From positions 3,596,001 through 3,660,000 of the forward strand of contig NZ_BAAAYL010000001.1 of NCBI RefSeq assembly GCF_039536205.1: 64,000 nucleotides of DNA. The letters run 5' to 3'. This document shows, piece after piece, positions 7,893 to 19,048 of this stretch. A model generated the notes under the pieces. It made no database searches. It saw only the letters and a list, made by a program, of their open reading frames with translations, and was not told the origin of the DNA. The position numbers and the translations under genes are program-made. This DNA comes from Streptomyces sannanensis (GTDB lineage Bacteria; Actinomycetota; Actinomycetes; Streptomycetales; Streptomycetaceae). Position 1 is the first letter of the stretch, and every line of letters begins with the position of its first letter.

Positions 7893-8069
7893 TTGAGGGA
7901 CTTGATCGAGCGCACCGTCGTCCGCTGTGCCGAAGGGCACATGTTCAGCATCGCTTCGTTCCCGATGCAGCAGCTCGGCCCCGACCGGATCGGTCCCGGG
8001 CGTCTGATCCGGTGTCCCCGGTGTGCGCGGCTGCGGCATGCCGTGCCGGTGGCGCTGGCGAAGCGGTAG
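7893..8069 (+). CDS. Small conserved zinc-ribbon-like protein (58 aa)
   Basis: A 58-residue basic protein starting at TTG 7893 (LRDLIERTVVRCAEGHMF...). It contains a C-x-E-G-H motif at about 13-17 and CPRC at about 44-47, together resembling a four-ligand zinc ribbon. It matches, from memory, a short Streptomyces protein found beside dcd. GAAGGG lies 4 nt upstream of the TTG. It precedes dcd by about 90 bp in the same direction. Function is unknown; nucleic-acid or metal binding is inference from the ligand pattern. Confidence 0.65.
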   Translation: MRDLIERTVVRCAEGHMFSIASFPMQQLGPDRIGPGRLIRCPRCARLRHAVPVALAKR

Positions 8070-8156
8070 ACACCGGCCGTAGTCGCGGAAGTACGTTCCG
8101 GAGCGCGCGGACCGTCCGATTCGGGGGGTGCGCGCGCTCTGCGTATCCTCGAGGGC

Positions 8157-8732
8157 GTGCTTCTCTCAGACAAGGACATCCGGGCAGAGATCGACGCCGG
8201 GCGCGTGCGCATCGACCCGTACGACGAATCGATGGTGCAGCCCTCGAGCATCGATGTGCGGCTCGACCGCTACTTCCGGGTGTTCGAGAATCACCGCTAC
8301 CCCCACATCGACCCCGCCACCGAGCAGGCCGACCTGACGCGCCTGGTCGAGCCGGAGGGGGACGAGCCGTTCATCCTGCACCCGGGCGAGTTCGTGCTCG
8401 CCTCGACCTATGAGGTCATCTCGCTGCCGGACGACATAGCGTCCCGGCTGGAGGGCAAGAGCTCGCTGGGGCGGCTGGGGCTGGTGACGCACTCGACGGC
8501 CGGCTTCATCGACCCCGGTTTCTCGGGGCACGTCACGCTGGAGCTGTCGAATCTCGCGACGCTGCCGATCAAGCTGTGGCCGGGGATGAAGATCGGCCAG
8601 CTGTGCATGTTCCGCCTCAGCTCTCCGGCCGAGGAGCCGTACGGTTCCGAGCGGTACGGGTCCCGCTATCAGGGGCAGCGCGGCCCGACGGCCTCGCGGT
8701 CCTTCGTGAACTTCCACCGGACGCGGGTGTGA
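8157..8732 (+). CDS. dcd: dCTP deaminase
   Basis: Converts dCTP to dUTP and ammonia, feeding dTMP synthesis. The 191 residues begin [14 protein letters not shown] at a GTG (8157) and include the family motifs [19 protein letters not shown] (about 101-109) and [18 protein letters not shown] (about 112-129, including the catalytic Glu region). The C-terminal [11 protein letters not shown] closes over the nucleotide. Length is as expected. A phosphoribosyltransferase gene follows 6 bp downstream, so the two are probably co-transcribed in a nucleotide-metabolism pair. Confidence 0.97.
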   Translation: MLLSDKDIRAEIDAGRVRIDPYDESMVQPSSIDVRLDRYFRVFENHRYPHIDPATEQADLTRLVEPEGDEPFILHPGEFVLASTYEVISLPDDIASRLEGKSSLGRLGLVTHSTAGFIDPGFSGHVTLELSNLATLPIKLWPGMKIGQLCMFRLSSPAEEPYGSERYGSRYQGQRGPTASRSFVNFHRTRV

Positions 8733-8738
8733 TCGGCC

Positions 8739-9239
8739 ATGAGTGACATCGCACGGGAAAACCTGACCTACGACGGCTTCGGCAGCGCCGTCCGCGAGCT
8801 CGCGCAGACGATCGCCGACGACGGCTACGAGCCGGACATCGTGGTGAGCATCGCGCGCGGCGGGGTGTTCGTGGCGGGCGGTCTGGCGTACGCGCTGGAC
8901 TGCAAGAACATCCACCTGGTGAATGTGGAGTTCTACACGGGCATCGGTACGACCCTGGAGATGCCGGTGATGCTGGCGCCGGTGCCGAACGTCATCGACT
9001 TCTCCGGCAAGAAGGTCCTCATCGCGGACGACGTCGCCGACACCGGCAAGACGCTGAAGCTGGTGCACGATTTCTGCGTCGAGCATGTGGCCGAGGTCCG
9101 CAGCGCGGTGATCTACGAGAAGTCGCACTCGCTGGTGAAGTGCGAGTACGTATGGAAGCGCACCGATGACTGGATCAACTTCCCCTGGAGTGTCGAACCG
9201 CCGGTCGTCCGGCGCGAGGGCCAGGTCCTCGACGCGTGA
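8739..9239 (+). CDS. Purine-type phosphoribosyltransferase
   Basis: A 166-residue type I PRTase. The PRPP-binding motif VLIADDVADTGKTLK lies at about 92-106, and the N-terminal loop IVVSIARGGVFVAGGLAY binds pyrophosphate. The C-terminal WINFPWS segment resembles xanthine/guanine PRTase-like proteins of archaea and actinobacteria. Substrate is not determined by sequence; xanthine, guanine or hypoxanthine salvage is most likely. It begins 6 bp after dcd stops and is followed by a strong terminator. Confidence 0.88.
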   Translation: MSDIARENLTYDGFGSAVRELAQTIADDGYEPDIVVSIARGGVFVAGGLAYALDCKNIHLVNVEFYTGIGTTLEMPVMLAPVPNVIDFSGKKVLIADDVADTGKTLKLVHDFCVEHVAEVRSAVIYEKSHSLVKCEYVWKRTDDWINFPWSVEPPVVRREGQVLDA

Positions 9240-9255
9240 GCGGTAAAGGTCACTG

Positions 9256-9295
9256 ACGGAGGGCCCCGGCTTCGGACAGAGCCGGGGCCCTCCGT
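9256..9295. terminator. Intrinsic terminator hairpin after the dcd operon
   Basis: A perfect 16-bp stem (ACGGAGGGCCCCGGC and its complement) with an 8-nt loop lies 16 bp after the PRTase stop. It lacks a strong T tract, as is usual in Streptomyces. Confidence 0.8.
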
Positions 9296-9458
9296 CGTGA
9301 GTCGGTGGCCCGGCGCCGGCCAGGGTTGACCGGCTGGTCCGCGGGCAGGCGGATCTGCCGGAGGTCGCGCCGGGCGGCTGAGAGCGCTGAGACGCCGCGG
9401 GCCTTCCCGCCCCCGTGGGGAGCTGGAAGGCCCGGCAGGTACGCGGTGCGCAGGAGCG

Positions 9459-10325
9459 TCAGATCGTGCCCAGCTTGATCAGGGACAGCAGCGCGATCAG
9501 CTGGATCGCCGACGCGCCCAGCGCCTTCGGCCACGGCAGGTCGTGCGACTTGCTGACCATCGATGTGAACAGGGCGCCGGCCGCCAGCCAGGTCACCCAG
9601 CCGACGATCTGGACGAAGCTGTTCTCGCCGCCGAGGAAGACCGCGAGGAGGAGCCGCGGCGCGTCCGTGAGGGCCATGATCAGCATGGACAGGCCGACGG
9701 TCGGCTGCCAGGCGCCGTCGCCGCCGAGCTGGCGGGCGAGGGTGTGGGTGACCGCGCCGAGGATCAGGCCGCCGACGACGAACGCGACGCCGGTGGAGAG
9801 GACGACCGGGAGCACCGTGGAGAGCGTGGCGTTGATCGCGTCCTCGCGGGCCTTGTCGAAGCCGAAGGTCGCGAGCAGGCCGTAGACGAAGGTGACGGTG
9901 AGCGCCATGCCCCACACGGGGTAGTCCCGCATCTGCCAGAACGTCGGGCCGGGGCGCAGCACGATGCCGCTCAGCAACTGCTTCCAGTGCAGGCGCGGGC
10001 CCGCGGGCGGGGCGGTGGTGGCGCCTGCGCGATAGGTGCTGCCCTCGCCGTAGGGGTCCTCGCCGACGCTGAACACCTGGGTGTGGCCGGGGGCGTTGTC
10101 GTACGGGTCGTTGCCGGGGCCGTTGTACGGGCCGTGCTGGGCCTGGTACGGGTCGCCGAAGTACTCCGGCTCGCCGTACGGCTGCTGCTGCCCGTGGTGC
10201 TCGTCGCCGCCCTGCGGCCACTGCTGCGCCGGGGCGTGCTGCTGCCCGTACGGATGATGCCGTTGGGGTTGATGTTGCGGGGCCCGGTTGTTGTCCCTGC
10301 CGCGTCCGATCCTGAATCCAGCCAC
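9459..10325 (-). CDS. Yip1-family multi-pass membrane protein
   Basis: About 288 residues from a GTG at 10325 (VAGFRIGRGRDNN). The first 110 or so residues are a disordered segment rich in Gln, His, Pro and Tyr. About five TM helices follow (for example MALTVTFVYGLLATFGF and VLPVVLSTGVAFVVGGLILG), with the Yip1 layout of a cytoplasmic head and a compact membrane domain. The frame extends to 10406, but the GTG gives the start I know from homologues. Bacterial function is unknown. It stands alone between opposed terminators. Confidence 0.8.
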   Translation of the reverse strand: MAGFRIGRGRDNNRAPQHQPQRHHPYGQQHAPAQQWPQGGDEHHGQQQPYGEPEYFGDPYQAQHGPYNGPGNDPYDNAPGHTQVFSVGEDPYGEGSTYRAGATTAPPAGPRLHWKQLLSGIVLRPGPTFWQMRDYPVWGMALTVTFVYGLLATFGFDKAREDAINATLSTVLPVVLSTGVAFVVGGLILGAVTHTLARQLGGDGAWQPTVGLSMLIMALTDAPRLLLAVFLGGENSFVQIVGWVTWLAAGALFTSMVSKSHDLPWPKALGASAIQLIALLSLIKLGTI

Positions 10326-10429
10326 GCTTTCGAACGTACCTGGTTCCGGGGGACCTGCTGACATGGTGTCGGTCGACGGACCGGCTTTGCGGCCGAGCTG
10401 TGACATCCCTTACGGGATCCCTGGGGGGT

Positions 10430-11524
10430 TTACCGGATTGCGTTCGTGCTGAAGCTGAGCTGCGGCTTGTCGCGTTTCCCGTACGGATAGAGGGCGACCA
10501 GGTCGGCCGCCTCGCCGCGGTGGGTACGGACCACGAGGTCGGGGCGCCGGTCGCCGTCGAAGTCGGCGTACCGGATCAGGTCGGTGGCCGTGGCGCCGGG
10601 GAGCGGGGCCGTGGGCAGGCCGCCGGGAACACCACGCAGGCGGTACGGGCCGCCGGGGCGACGGGGGCCGTCGGGGCCGCCGCGCAGCAGGGTGCCGGTG
10701 GCGGGTTCGCCGGGGATGTGGGGGCGTGCGGACGAGACGAGGTCGGCGTAGCCGTCGCCGTCCGTGTCGGGCTTGGGCTCGGGGGCCCAGAGGACCGGGC
10801 CGGCGCCGGGGATGGGGGCGGGGGCCGAGCGCGGGGCGCCGGTGCGGGTGAAGGGGCCGCGCAGGAAGCTGATCCGGCCGCCGCTGGCGGTGACCGCGAG
10901 GTCGGCACTGCCGTCGCCGTCGAAGTCGCCGCAGACGGGGTGGTCGGGCCATTCGTTGCCGTAGCGGGCCTTCTCGGGGATCCGGAGGGTGACGGCGCGG
11001 GCGGTCAGGCCGTCGGGGCCGCCGTAGAGGATCTGCACCGGCACGGGTGGGCGGCCGATGCCGTCGAAGGGTGGGTCGGTGGTGAGGATCAGGTCGGCGT
11101 AGCCGTCCCGGTCGAGGTCGCAGGAGGCCTCGGCGTCGAACGCGGCGGGCAGGACGCCGCGGGTCGCGGCGGCGTTGCGGCGGGGGTCGAGCAGCTGATG
11201 GGTGGCGGGGTCGAGGCCGTGGGCGGTGCCGTAGACGACGGCGAGGCCCGCGTCGTCGCCGTGGGTGTCGTCGGCTTCCTTGACCAGGTCGTTCAGTACG
11301 AGATCGCGGTGGCCGTCGCCGTTGAAGTCGTCGGGGAGGCGGCTGCCGCCGCCGTGCGGGACGGGGTGGGCGGCCGGCGCGGCCTGCTGGGCGAGAACGG
11401 TCGCGGCGGCGCTGCCGCCGTCGGTGGCGGGGTGGTGGCTGTGGGTGCCGGTTCCGCAGCCGGCCAGCAGTACGGTCGCGGCACCGGCTGCGGCGGCCAC
11501 AGCCACCCGGGTGTGTATTCGCAC
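10430..11524 (-). CDS. FG-GAP/VCBS repeat lipoprotein
   Basis: A secreted lipoprotein of 364 residues. The signal peptide ends in lipobox LLAGC (Cys23). At least four FG-GAP repeats carry calcium-binding DxDxDG loops (DFNGDGHRDLV, DLDRDGYADLI, DFDGDGSADLA, DTDGDGYADLV, DFDGDRRPDLV), which normally build a beta-propeller. No enzyme domain is visible; family members act in adhesion or ligand binding. A His/Thr-rich spacer follows the lipid anchor. It lies about 100 bp beyond the start of the Yip1 gene in the same direction, possibly in one transcript. Confidence 0.88.
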   Translation of the reverse strand: MRIHTRVAVAAAAGAATVLLAGCGTGTHSHHPATDGGSAAATVLAQQAAPAAHPVPHGGGSRLPDDFNGDGHRDLVLNDLVKEADDTHGDDAGLAVVYGTAHGLDPATHQLLDPRRNAAATRGVLPAAFDAEASCDLDRDGYADLILTTDPPFDGIGRPPVPVQILYGGPDGLTARAVTLRIPEKARYGNEWPDHPVCGDFDGDGSADLAVTASGGRISFLRGPFTRTGAPRSAPAPIPGAGPVLWAPEPKPDTDGDGYADLVSSARPHIPGEPATGTLLRGGPDGPRRPGGPYRLRGVPGGLPTAPLPGATATDLIRYADFDGDRRPDLVVRTHRGEAADLVALYPYGKRDKPQLSFSTNAIR

Positions 11525-11672
11525 GTCCTACCTCGTCCGCGTCATGAGAGTCACGACAGCTCAGTCGTCGCACGATGCTCTCGTACGACCGTTCGCGCGT
11601 ACACAGTCCGTGCACGTCGCTGCACGATCCCGCCGCGCAACCTGCGCAGACTGTCCACAGCCTGTGCACAGC

Positions 11673-11715
11673 GAGAGCGGCCGGTCCTGCCCCCGAGGCA
11701 GGTCCGGCCGCTCTC
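11673..11715. terminator. Strong hairpin terminator
   Basis: A long stem GAGAGCGGCCGG..CCGGCCGCTCTC lies just after the stop of the Fe-S oxidoreductase gene (11733, minus strand). Confidence 0.8.
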
Positions 11716-11732
11716 ACGTATCCAGGCGGTTA

Positions 11733-14003
11733 CTACTTCACCGGCTCGGGCTCCGGCTGGTCCGTCGTCTCGGCGTCACCGGCCGGCGGGTCGACGGGCG
11801 TCTTCACCGAGTCGAGGAGCAGCTGCGCCACATCCACGACCTGGAGCGACTCCTTCGCCTTGCCCTCGCCCTTCTTCCCGTTGACCGAGTCGGAGAGCAT
11901 GACCAGGCAGAACGGGCAGGCGGTGGAGACGATGTCCGGGTCGAGGGACAGGGCCTCGTCGACGCGCTCGGTGTTGATGCGCTTGCCGATGCGCTCCTCC
12001 ATCCACATACGGGCGCCGCCGGCGCCGCAGCAGAAGCCGCGCTCCTTGTGGCGGTGCATCTCCTCGTTCCGCAGGCCGGGCACCTTGGCGATGATCTCGC
12101 GCGGCGGTGTGTAGACCTTGTTGTGGCGGCCCAGGTAGCAGGGGTCGTGGTAGGTGATCAGACCCTCGACCGGGGTGACGGGGATCAGCTTGCCCTCGTC
12201 GACGAGGTGCTGGAGCAGCTGTGTGTGGTGGATGACCTCGTACTCGCCGCCGAGCTGCGGGTACTCGTTGGCGATGGTGTTGAAGCAGTGCGGGCAGGTC
12301 GCGACGATCTTCTTCGACGACTTCGGCTTCTTCGTCGAGGGGTCCTCGTCGTCCTCGCCGAACGCCATGTTCAGCATCGCGACGTTCTCCTGGCCGAGCT
12401 GCTGGAACAGCGGCTCGTTGCCCAGGCGGCGGGGGGAGTCACCGGTGCACTTCTCCTCGCCGCCCATGATCGCGAACTTGACGCCCGCCATGTGCAGCAG
12501 CTCCGCGAAGGCCTTGGTGGTCTTCTTGGCGCGGTCCTCCAGGGCTCCGGCGCAGCCGACCCAGTAGAGGTAGTCGACCTCGGTGAGGTCCTCGACGTCC
12601 TTGCCGACGATCGGGACCTCGAAGTCGACCTCCTTGGTCCACTCGACGCGCTGCTTCTTGGCGAGCCCCCAGGGGTTGCCCTTCTTCTCCAGGTTCTTGA
12701 GCATCGTGCCCGCCTCGGACGGGAACGCGGACTCGATCATGACCTGGTAGCGGCGCATGTCGACGATGTGGTCGATGTGCTCGATGTCGACCGGGCACTG
12801 CTCGACGCAGGCGCCGCACGTGGTGCAGGACCACAGCACGTCCGGGTCGATGACGCCGCCCGCCTCGGCGGTGCCGATCAGCGGGCGCTCGGCCTCGGCC
12901 AGCGCCGCGGCCGGAACGTCCTTCAGCTGCTCGGCGGAGGCCTTCTCCTCGCCCTCCATCGTCTTGCCGCCGCCGGCCAGCAGGTACGGGGCCTTGGCGT
13001 ATGCGTGGTCGCGCAGCGACATGATCAGGAGCTTCGGGGAGAGCGGCTTGCCCGTGTTCCAGGCGGGGCACTGGGACTGACAGCGGCCGCACTCGGTGCA
13101 GGTGGAGAAGTCGAGGATGCCCTTCCAGGAGAACTGCTCGACCTGGGAGACGCCGTAGACGTCGTCCTCGCCCGGGTCCTCGAAGTCGATCGGCTTGCCG
13201 CCGGACGTCATGGGCTGCAGGGCGCCCAGCGCGCTCTCACCGGTCGCGTTGCGCTTGAACCAGATGTTGGGGAAGCCGAGGAAGCGGTGCCAGGCCACAC
13301 CCATGTTGGTGTTGAGCGAGACCGTGATCATCCAGATCAGCGACACACTGATCTTGACCATCGCGGTGAAGTAGATGAGGTTCTGCAGCGTGGAGACGCT
13401 CAGCCCCTTGAAGGCGAGCACCAGCGGATACGAGACGAAGTACGCGGCCTCGTAGTGGTCCACCTGGTGGATGGCCCCCTCCAGGCCCCGCAGTGTGAGG
13501 ATCGCCAGGCCGATGGTGAGGATGACGTACTCGACGAAGTACGCCTGCCAGGCCTTGGAGCCCGCGAAGCGGGACTTGCGGCCGGCCCGGGACGGCAGGC
13601 TGAGCAGCCGGATGACGATCAGTACGAGGATGCCCACGGTCGTCATCAGGCCGATGAACTCGGTGTACATCTCGAACGGCAGGAAGCCGCCGAGGACCGG
13701 GAGCGTGTAGTCGGCCCGGAAGAGCTGGCCGTATGCCTGGGCCAGCGTCGGCGGCAGGGTCAGGAAGCCGATGGCGACGAACCAGTGGGCGAAGCCGATG
13801 ATGCCCCACCGGTTCATCCGGGTGTGGCCGAGGAACTCCCTGACCAGGGTGATCGTACGGGCCTTGGGGTTGTCCGTTCGGCTGCCCGCCGGTACCGGTT
13901 GTCCGAGCTTGACGAACCGGTAGATCTGCGCGAAGGCTCGGAAAAAGAGCGCAACGCCGACCACGGTCAGAACCAGCGACACGATGATCGCGGCGAGTTG
14001 CAT
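11733..14003 (-). CDS. Membrane (Fe-S)-binding oxidoreductase, HdrD/GlpC-like with N-terminal heme-b type TM domain
   Basis: A 756-residue respiratory-type protein. The first 250 or so residues contain six or so TM helices like the NarI/DsrM cytochrome b fold. Two 4Fe-4S motifs follow, CTECGRCQSQCP near 301 and CTTCGACVEQCP near 391, then two CCG domains with DPCYLG near 620 and GFCCGAGGARM near 655, as in heterodisulfide-reductase D subunits. It probably passes electrons between the menaquinone pool and a soluble partner; the partner is not encoded nearby. The start at ATG 14003 is supported by GAGGAG 6-11 nt upstream. The C-terminus is an acidic Pro/Glu tail. Confidence 0.9.
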   Translation of the reverse strand: MQLAAIIVSLVLTVVGVALFFRAFAQIYRFVKLGQPVPAGSRTDNPKARTITLVREFLGHTRMNRWGIIGFAHWFVAIGFLTLPPTLAQAYGQLFRADYTLPVLGGFLPFEMYTEFIGLMTTVGILVLIVIRLLSLPSRAGRKSRFAGSKAWQAYFVEYVILTIGLAILTLRGLEGAIHQVDHYEAAYFVSYPLVLAFKGLSVSTLQNLIYFTAMVKISVSLIWMITVSLNTNMGVAWHRFLGFPNIWFKRNATGESALGALQPMTSGGKPIDFEDPGEDDVYGVSQVEQFSWKGILDFSTCTECGRCQSQCPAWNTGKPLSPKLLIMSLRDHAYAKAPYLLAGGGKTMEGEEKASAEQLKDVPAAALAEAERPLIGTAEAGGVIDPDVLWSCTTCGACVEQCPVDIEHIDHIVDMRRYQVMIESAFPSEAGTMLKNLEKKGNPWGLAKKQRVEWTKEVDFEVPIVGKDVEDLTEVDYLYWVGCAGALEDRAKKTTKAFAELLHMAGVKFAIMGGEEKCTGDSPRRLGNEPLFQQLGQENVAMLNMAFGEDDEDPSTKKPKSSKKIVATCPHCFNTIANEYPQLGGEYEVIHHTQLLQHLVDEGKLIPVTPVEGLITYHDPCYLGRHNKVYTPPREIIAKVPGLRNEEMHRHKERGFCCGAGGARMWMEERIGKRINTERVDEALSLDPDIVSTACPFCLVMLSDSVNGKKGEGKAKESLQVVDVAQLLLDSVKTPVDPPAGDAETTDQPEPEPVK

Positions 14004-14089
14004 GGGTGGCTCCTCGGGCCTGCGAGGGTGGGGATCGATCCAGCACTTACTAAGCGGTAACTTATTCAGTCCGTGCTGAGCGTACCCAC

Positions 14090-14662
14090 TTATTCCGCCG
14101 CACTGTAGCTGCGTGGGCGGTGATCTGCGTCGCTGAGGCAACCCTCATGGCAGCCTTCACGGCGGGCCTCGTGCCGGCCTCGGTCCCTGGCTCTGGCGAT
14201 CGCCGGGACGGTGCGCGCGAGGATCGCCAGATCGAGGCCGAGCCAGCACTGCTCGACGTAGTGCAGATCGAGTACGGCCATTTCCTCCCACGGTAGTTCC
14301 GAGCGGCCGCTGACCTGCCACAAACCGGTGATCCCGGGGCGCATCAGCAGTCTCGCCGGAGCCGCGGTCTGCTCCGGCGCGTCGGGGGGTAGCGGGCGCG
14401 GGCCCACCAGGGACATTTCGCCGCGTAGGACGTTCACCAGCTGTGGCAGCTCGTCGAGGGAGAAGCGGAGCCGGGTGCGGAACTTCAGCATCCGGAACGG
14501 CCGGCCCCCCAGGCCGGCCCTGGTCTGCCGGACGAGCGTCCCCGCCGGGGTGAGGGCGATGCCGAGCAGCAGGGGTGCCGTCAGCAGCAGCAGGATCAGG
14601 CTCCCCACGAGATCGAGGACGCGCTTTGGGGTGATTGGCGTCATTGTCGTCATTGGTGCCAT
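14090..14662 (-). CDS. Compact bacterial sugar transferase (WcaJ/undecaprenyl-phosphate type), internally shortened
   Basis: Polyprenyl-phosphate hexose-1-P transferase family. The N-terminal TM helix LVGSLILLLLTAPLLLGIAL, the motif GGRPFRMLKFRT, then SLDELPQLVNVLRGEMSLVGPRP and RPGITGLWQVSGRSELPWEEM are all present. Family members normally have 30-40 residues between the KFRT and SLDELPQ motifs; here they are almost fused (KFRTRLRFSLDELPQ), so the protein is only about 190 residues. An in-frame deletion within the catalytic region is likely and activity is doubtful. ATGs at 14662, 14653 and 14644 are all possible starts. It lies head-to-head with the dnaK operon. Confidence 0.75.
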   Translation of the reverse strand: MAPMTTMTPITPKRVLDLVGSLILLLLTAPLLLGIALTPAGTLVRQTRAGLGGRPFRMLKFRTRLRFSLDELPQLVNVLRGEMSLVGPRPLPPDAPEQTAAPARLLMRPGITGLWQVSGRSELPWEEMAVLDLHYVEQCWLGLDLAILARTVPAIARARDRGRHEARREGCHEGCLSDADHRPRSYSAAE

Positions 14663-14751
14663 CTGTTGCACTCTGGCATGGGGTAATCGCCCGACTGCCG
14701 CGCCACGCCGGGGGTCGCGCCCCTCGGTTGCGTATAAGCGAGAAATAAAAG

Positions 14752-14770
14752 TTGAGTCCTCTCGACTCAG
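14752..14770. promoter_or_regulatory. HAIR-like operator upstream of dnaK (distal)
   Basis: TTGAGT-CCTCTCG-ACTCAG matches the core of the HspR inverted repeat CTTGAGT-N7-ACTCAAG. It lies about 70-90 bp before the dnaK ATG. Confidence 0.8.
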
Positions 14771-14802
14771 GTCTGTTGACTCGCCGAGTTCCTTCGTGCA
14801 TC

Positions 14803-17335
<2,533 letters not shown>

Positions 17336-17368
17336 CGCCGAGATCGTCCGAGAGGAGGGACGTCGAGG

Positions 17369-18538
17369 ATGAGCACCAAGGACTTCATCGAGAAGGACTT
17401 CTACAAGGTTCTCGGCGTCCCCAAGGACGCCACCGAGGCCGAGATCAAGAAGGCGTACCGGAAGCTCGCCCGCGAGTTCCACCCGGACGCCAACAAGGGC
17501 GATGCCGAGGCCGAGGCGCGCTTCAAGGAAATCTCCGAGGCCAACGACATCCTCGGCGACCCGAAGAAGCGCAAGGAGTACGACGACGCACGCGCCCTCT
17601 TCGGCAACGGAGGCTTCCGTGCCGGACCCGGCGCCGGCGGCTCCTTCAACTTCGACCTGGGTGACCTCTTCGGCGGCGCCCAGGGCGGCGGCGCCGGCGG
17701 CTTCGGCGGCGGAATCGGGGACGTCTTCGGCGGGCTGTTCGGCGGCAGGGGCGGTGCGACGACCCGTACGCAGCCGCGCCGCGGCCAGGACATCGAGTCC
17801 GAGGTGTCGCTCAGCTTCACCGAGGCCGTCGAAGGGGCCACGGTCCCGATCCGGCTGTCCAGCCAGGCACCCTGCAAGGCCTGCTCCGGTACGGGTGACA
17901 CGAACGGCACCCCGCGGGTCTGCCCGACCTGCGTCGGCACCGGCCAGGTGTCGCGCGGCACCGGTGGCGGCTTCTCGCTCACCGACCCGTGCGTGGACTG
18001 CAAGGGCCGCGGGCTGATCGCCCAGGACCCCTGCGAAACCTGTAAGGGCAGCGGCCGCGCCCGCTCCTCCCGGACGATGCAGGTCCGCATACCGGCGGGC
18101 GTCTCGGACAACCAGAAGATCCGCCTCCGCGGCAAGGGAGCCCCCGGCGAACGCGGCGGCCCGGCCGGCGACCTCTATGTCGTCGTCCATGTCGACGAAC
18201 ACCCGGTCTTCGGCCGCAAGGGCGACAACCTCACCGTCACCGTGCCGGTCTCCTTCACGGAGGCGGCGCTCGGCGGCGAGGTGAAGGTGCCCACTCTCGG
18301 CGGGCCCCCGGTCACCCTGAAGCTGCCCCCCGGTACCCCCAACGGCCGTACCATGCGCGCCCGCGGCAAGGGCGCGGTCCGCAAGGACGGCACCCGCGGC
18401 GACCTTCTGGTGACCGTCGAGGTCGCGGTGCCGGGCCTGCTCAGCGACAAGGCGCGCGAGGCCCTCGAGTCGTACCGTGAGGCGACTGCGGACCAGGATC
18501 CGCGGGCAGAGTTGTTCCAGGCCGCGAAGGGAGTATGA
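17369..18538 (+). CDS. dnaJ: Co-chaperone DnaJ (type I)
   Basis: Stimulates DnaK ATPase and delivers substrates. The 389 residues begin with a J-domain (HPD in REFHPDANKGD near 37-47), followed by a Gly/Phe-rich linker and four CxxCxGxG zinc-finger repeats (CKACSGTG, CPTCVGTG, CVDCKGRG, CETCKGSG). The C-terminal substrate-binding domain contains KGAPGERGGPAGDLYVVV. AGGAGGG lies upstream of the ATG. It is followed 1 bp later by hspR. Confidence 0.98.
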   Translation: MSTKDFIEKDFYKVLGVPKDATEAEIKKAYRKLAREFHPDANKGDAEAEARFKEISEANDILGDPKKRKEYDDARALFGNGGFRAGPGAGGSFNFDLGDLFGGAQGGGAGGFGGGIGDVFGGLFGGRGGATTRTQPRRGQDIESEVSLSFTEAVEGATVPIRLSSQAPCKACSGTGDTNGTPRVCPTCVGTGQVSRGTGGGFSLTDPCVDCKGRGLIAQDPCETCKGSGRARSSRTMQVRIPAGVSDNQKIRLRGKGAPGERGGPAGDLYVVVHVDEHPVFGRKGDNLTVTVPVSFTEAALGGEVKVPTLGGPPVTLKLPPGTPNGRTMRARGKGAVRKDGTRGDLLVTVEVAVPGLLSDKAREALESYREATADQDPRAELFQAAKGV

Positions 18539-18539
18539 G

Positions 18540-18983
18540 ATGGACGGCCGTCGTCGTAATCCGTATGAACTGACCGATGAGACGCCGGTGTACGTCATCT
18601 CGGTGGCGGCCCAGCTCTCGGGCCTCCACCCGCAGACCCTCCGGCAGTACGACCGCCTGGGCCTGGTCTCCCCCGACCGCACGGCCGGGCGCGGCCGCCG
18701 CTACTCCGCCCGCGACATCGAACTGCTCCGCCAGGTGCAGGCCCTGTCCCAGGACGAGGGCATCAACCTGGCCGGCATCAAACGCATCATCGAACTGGAG
18801 AACCAGGTCGCGGCCCTCCAGCAGCGCGTCGCGGAACTCTCCGCGGCCGTGGAGGGCGCGGCGATGGCGATGCGCCAGCGCGAGGCTCAGGTGCATGCGT
18901 CGTACCGGCGCGATCTGGTGCCGTACACGGATGTGCAGCAGGCGAGCGCGCTGGTGGTGTGGCGTCCCAAGCGGGACGGCTGA
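18540..18983 (+). CDS. hspR: Heat-shock repressor HspR (MerR family)
   Basis: A 147-residue MerR-type repressor that binds HAIR operators with DnaK as co-repressor. The winged helix contains YVISVAAQLSGLHPQTLRQY and GLVSPDRTAGRGRRYSARDIE, followed by a coiled coil (EGINLAGIKRIIELENQVAALQ) and a hydrophobic tail (SALVVW). The ATG at 18540 overlaps the region of the dnaJ stop (18536-18538), so it is the last gene of the operon. HAIR sites in this window lie before dnaK and clpB, giving autoregulation and control of clpB. Confidence 0.97.
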   Translation: MDGRRRNPYELTDETPVYVISVAAQLSGLHPQTLRQYDRLGLVSPDRTAGRGRRYSARDIELLRQVQALSQDEGINLAGIKRIIELENQVAALQQRVAELSAAVEGAAMAMRQREAQVHASYRRDLVPYTDVQQASALVVWRPKRDG

Positions 18984-18994
18984 GGCATGGAGAA

Positions 18995-19039
18995 CGCCTG
19001 AAGGGGCCAGGAGGTGTCGACCTCCCGGCCCCTTCGGCG
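18995..19039. terminator. Terminator of the dnaK operon
   Basis: A GAAGGGGCC..GGCCCCTTC stem with an inner AGGT/ACCT pairing lies 12 bp after hspR. Confidence 0.8.
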
Positions 19040-19048
19040 TCGTTCAGG

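Noticed and set aside
11265..14060. 931-codon plus-strand ORF
   Set aside because: Complete antisense overlap with the Fe-S oxidoreductase; rich in Leu/Val/Asp/Arg as expected for a shadow frame.
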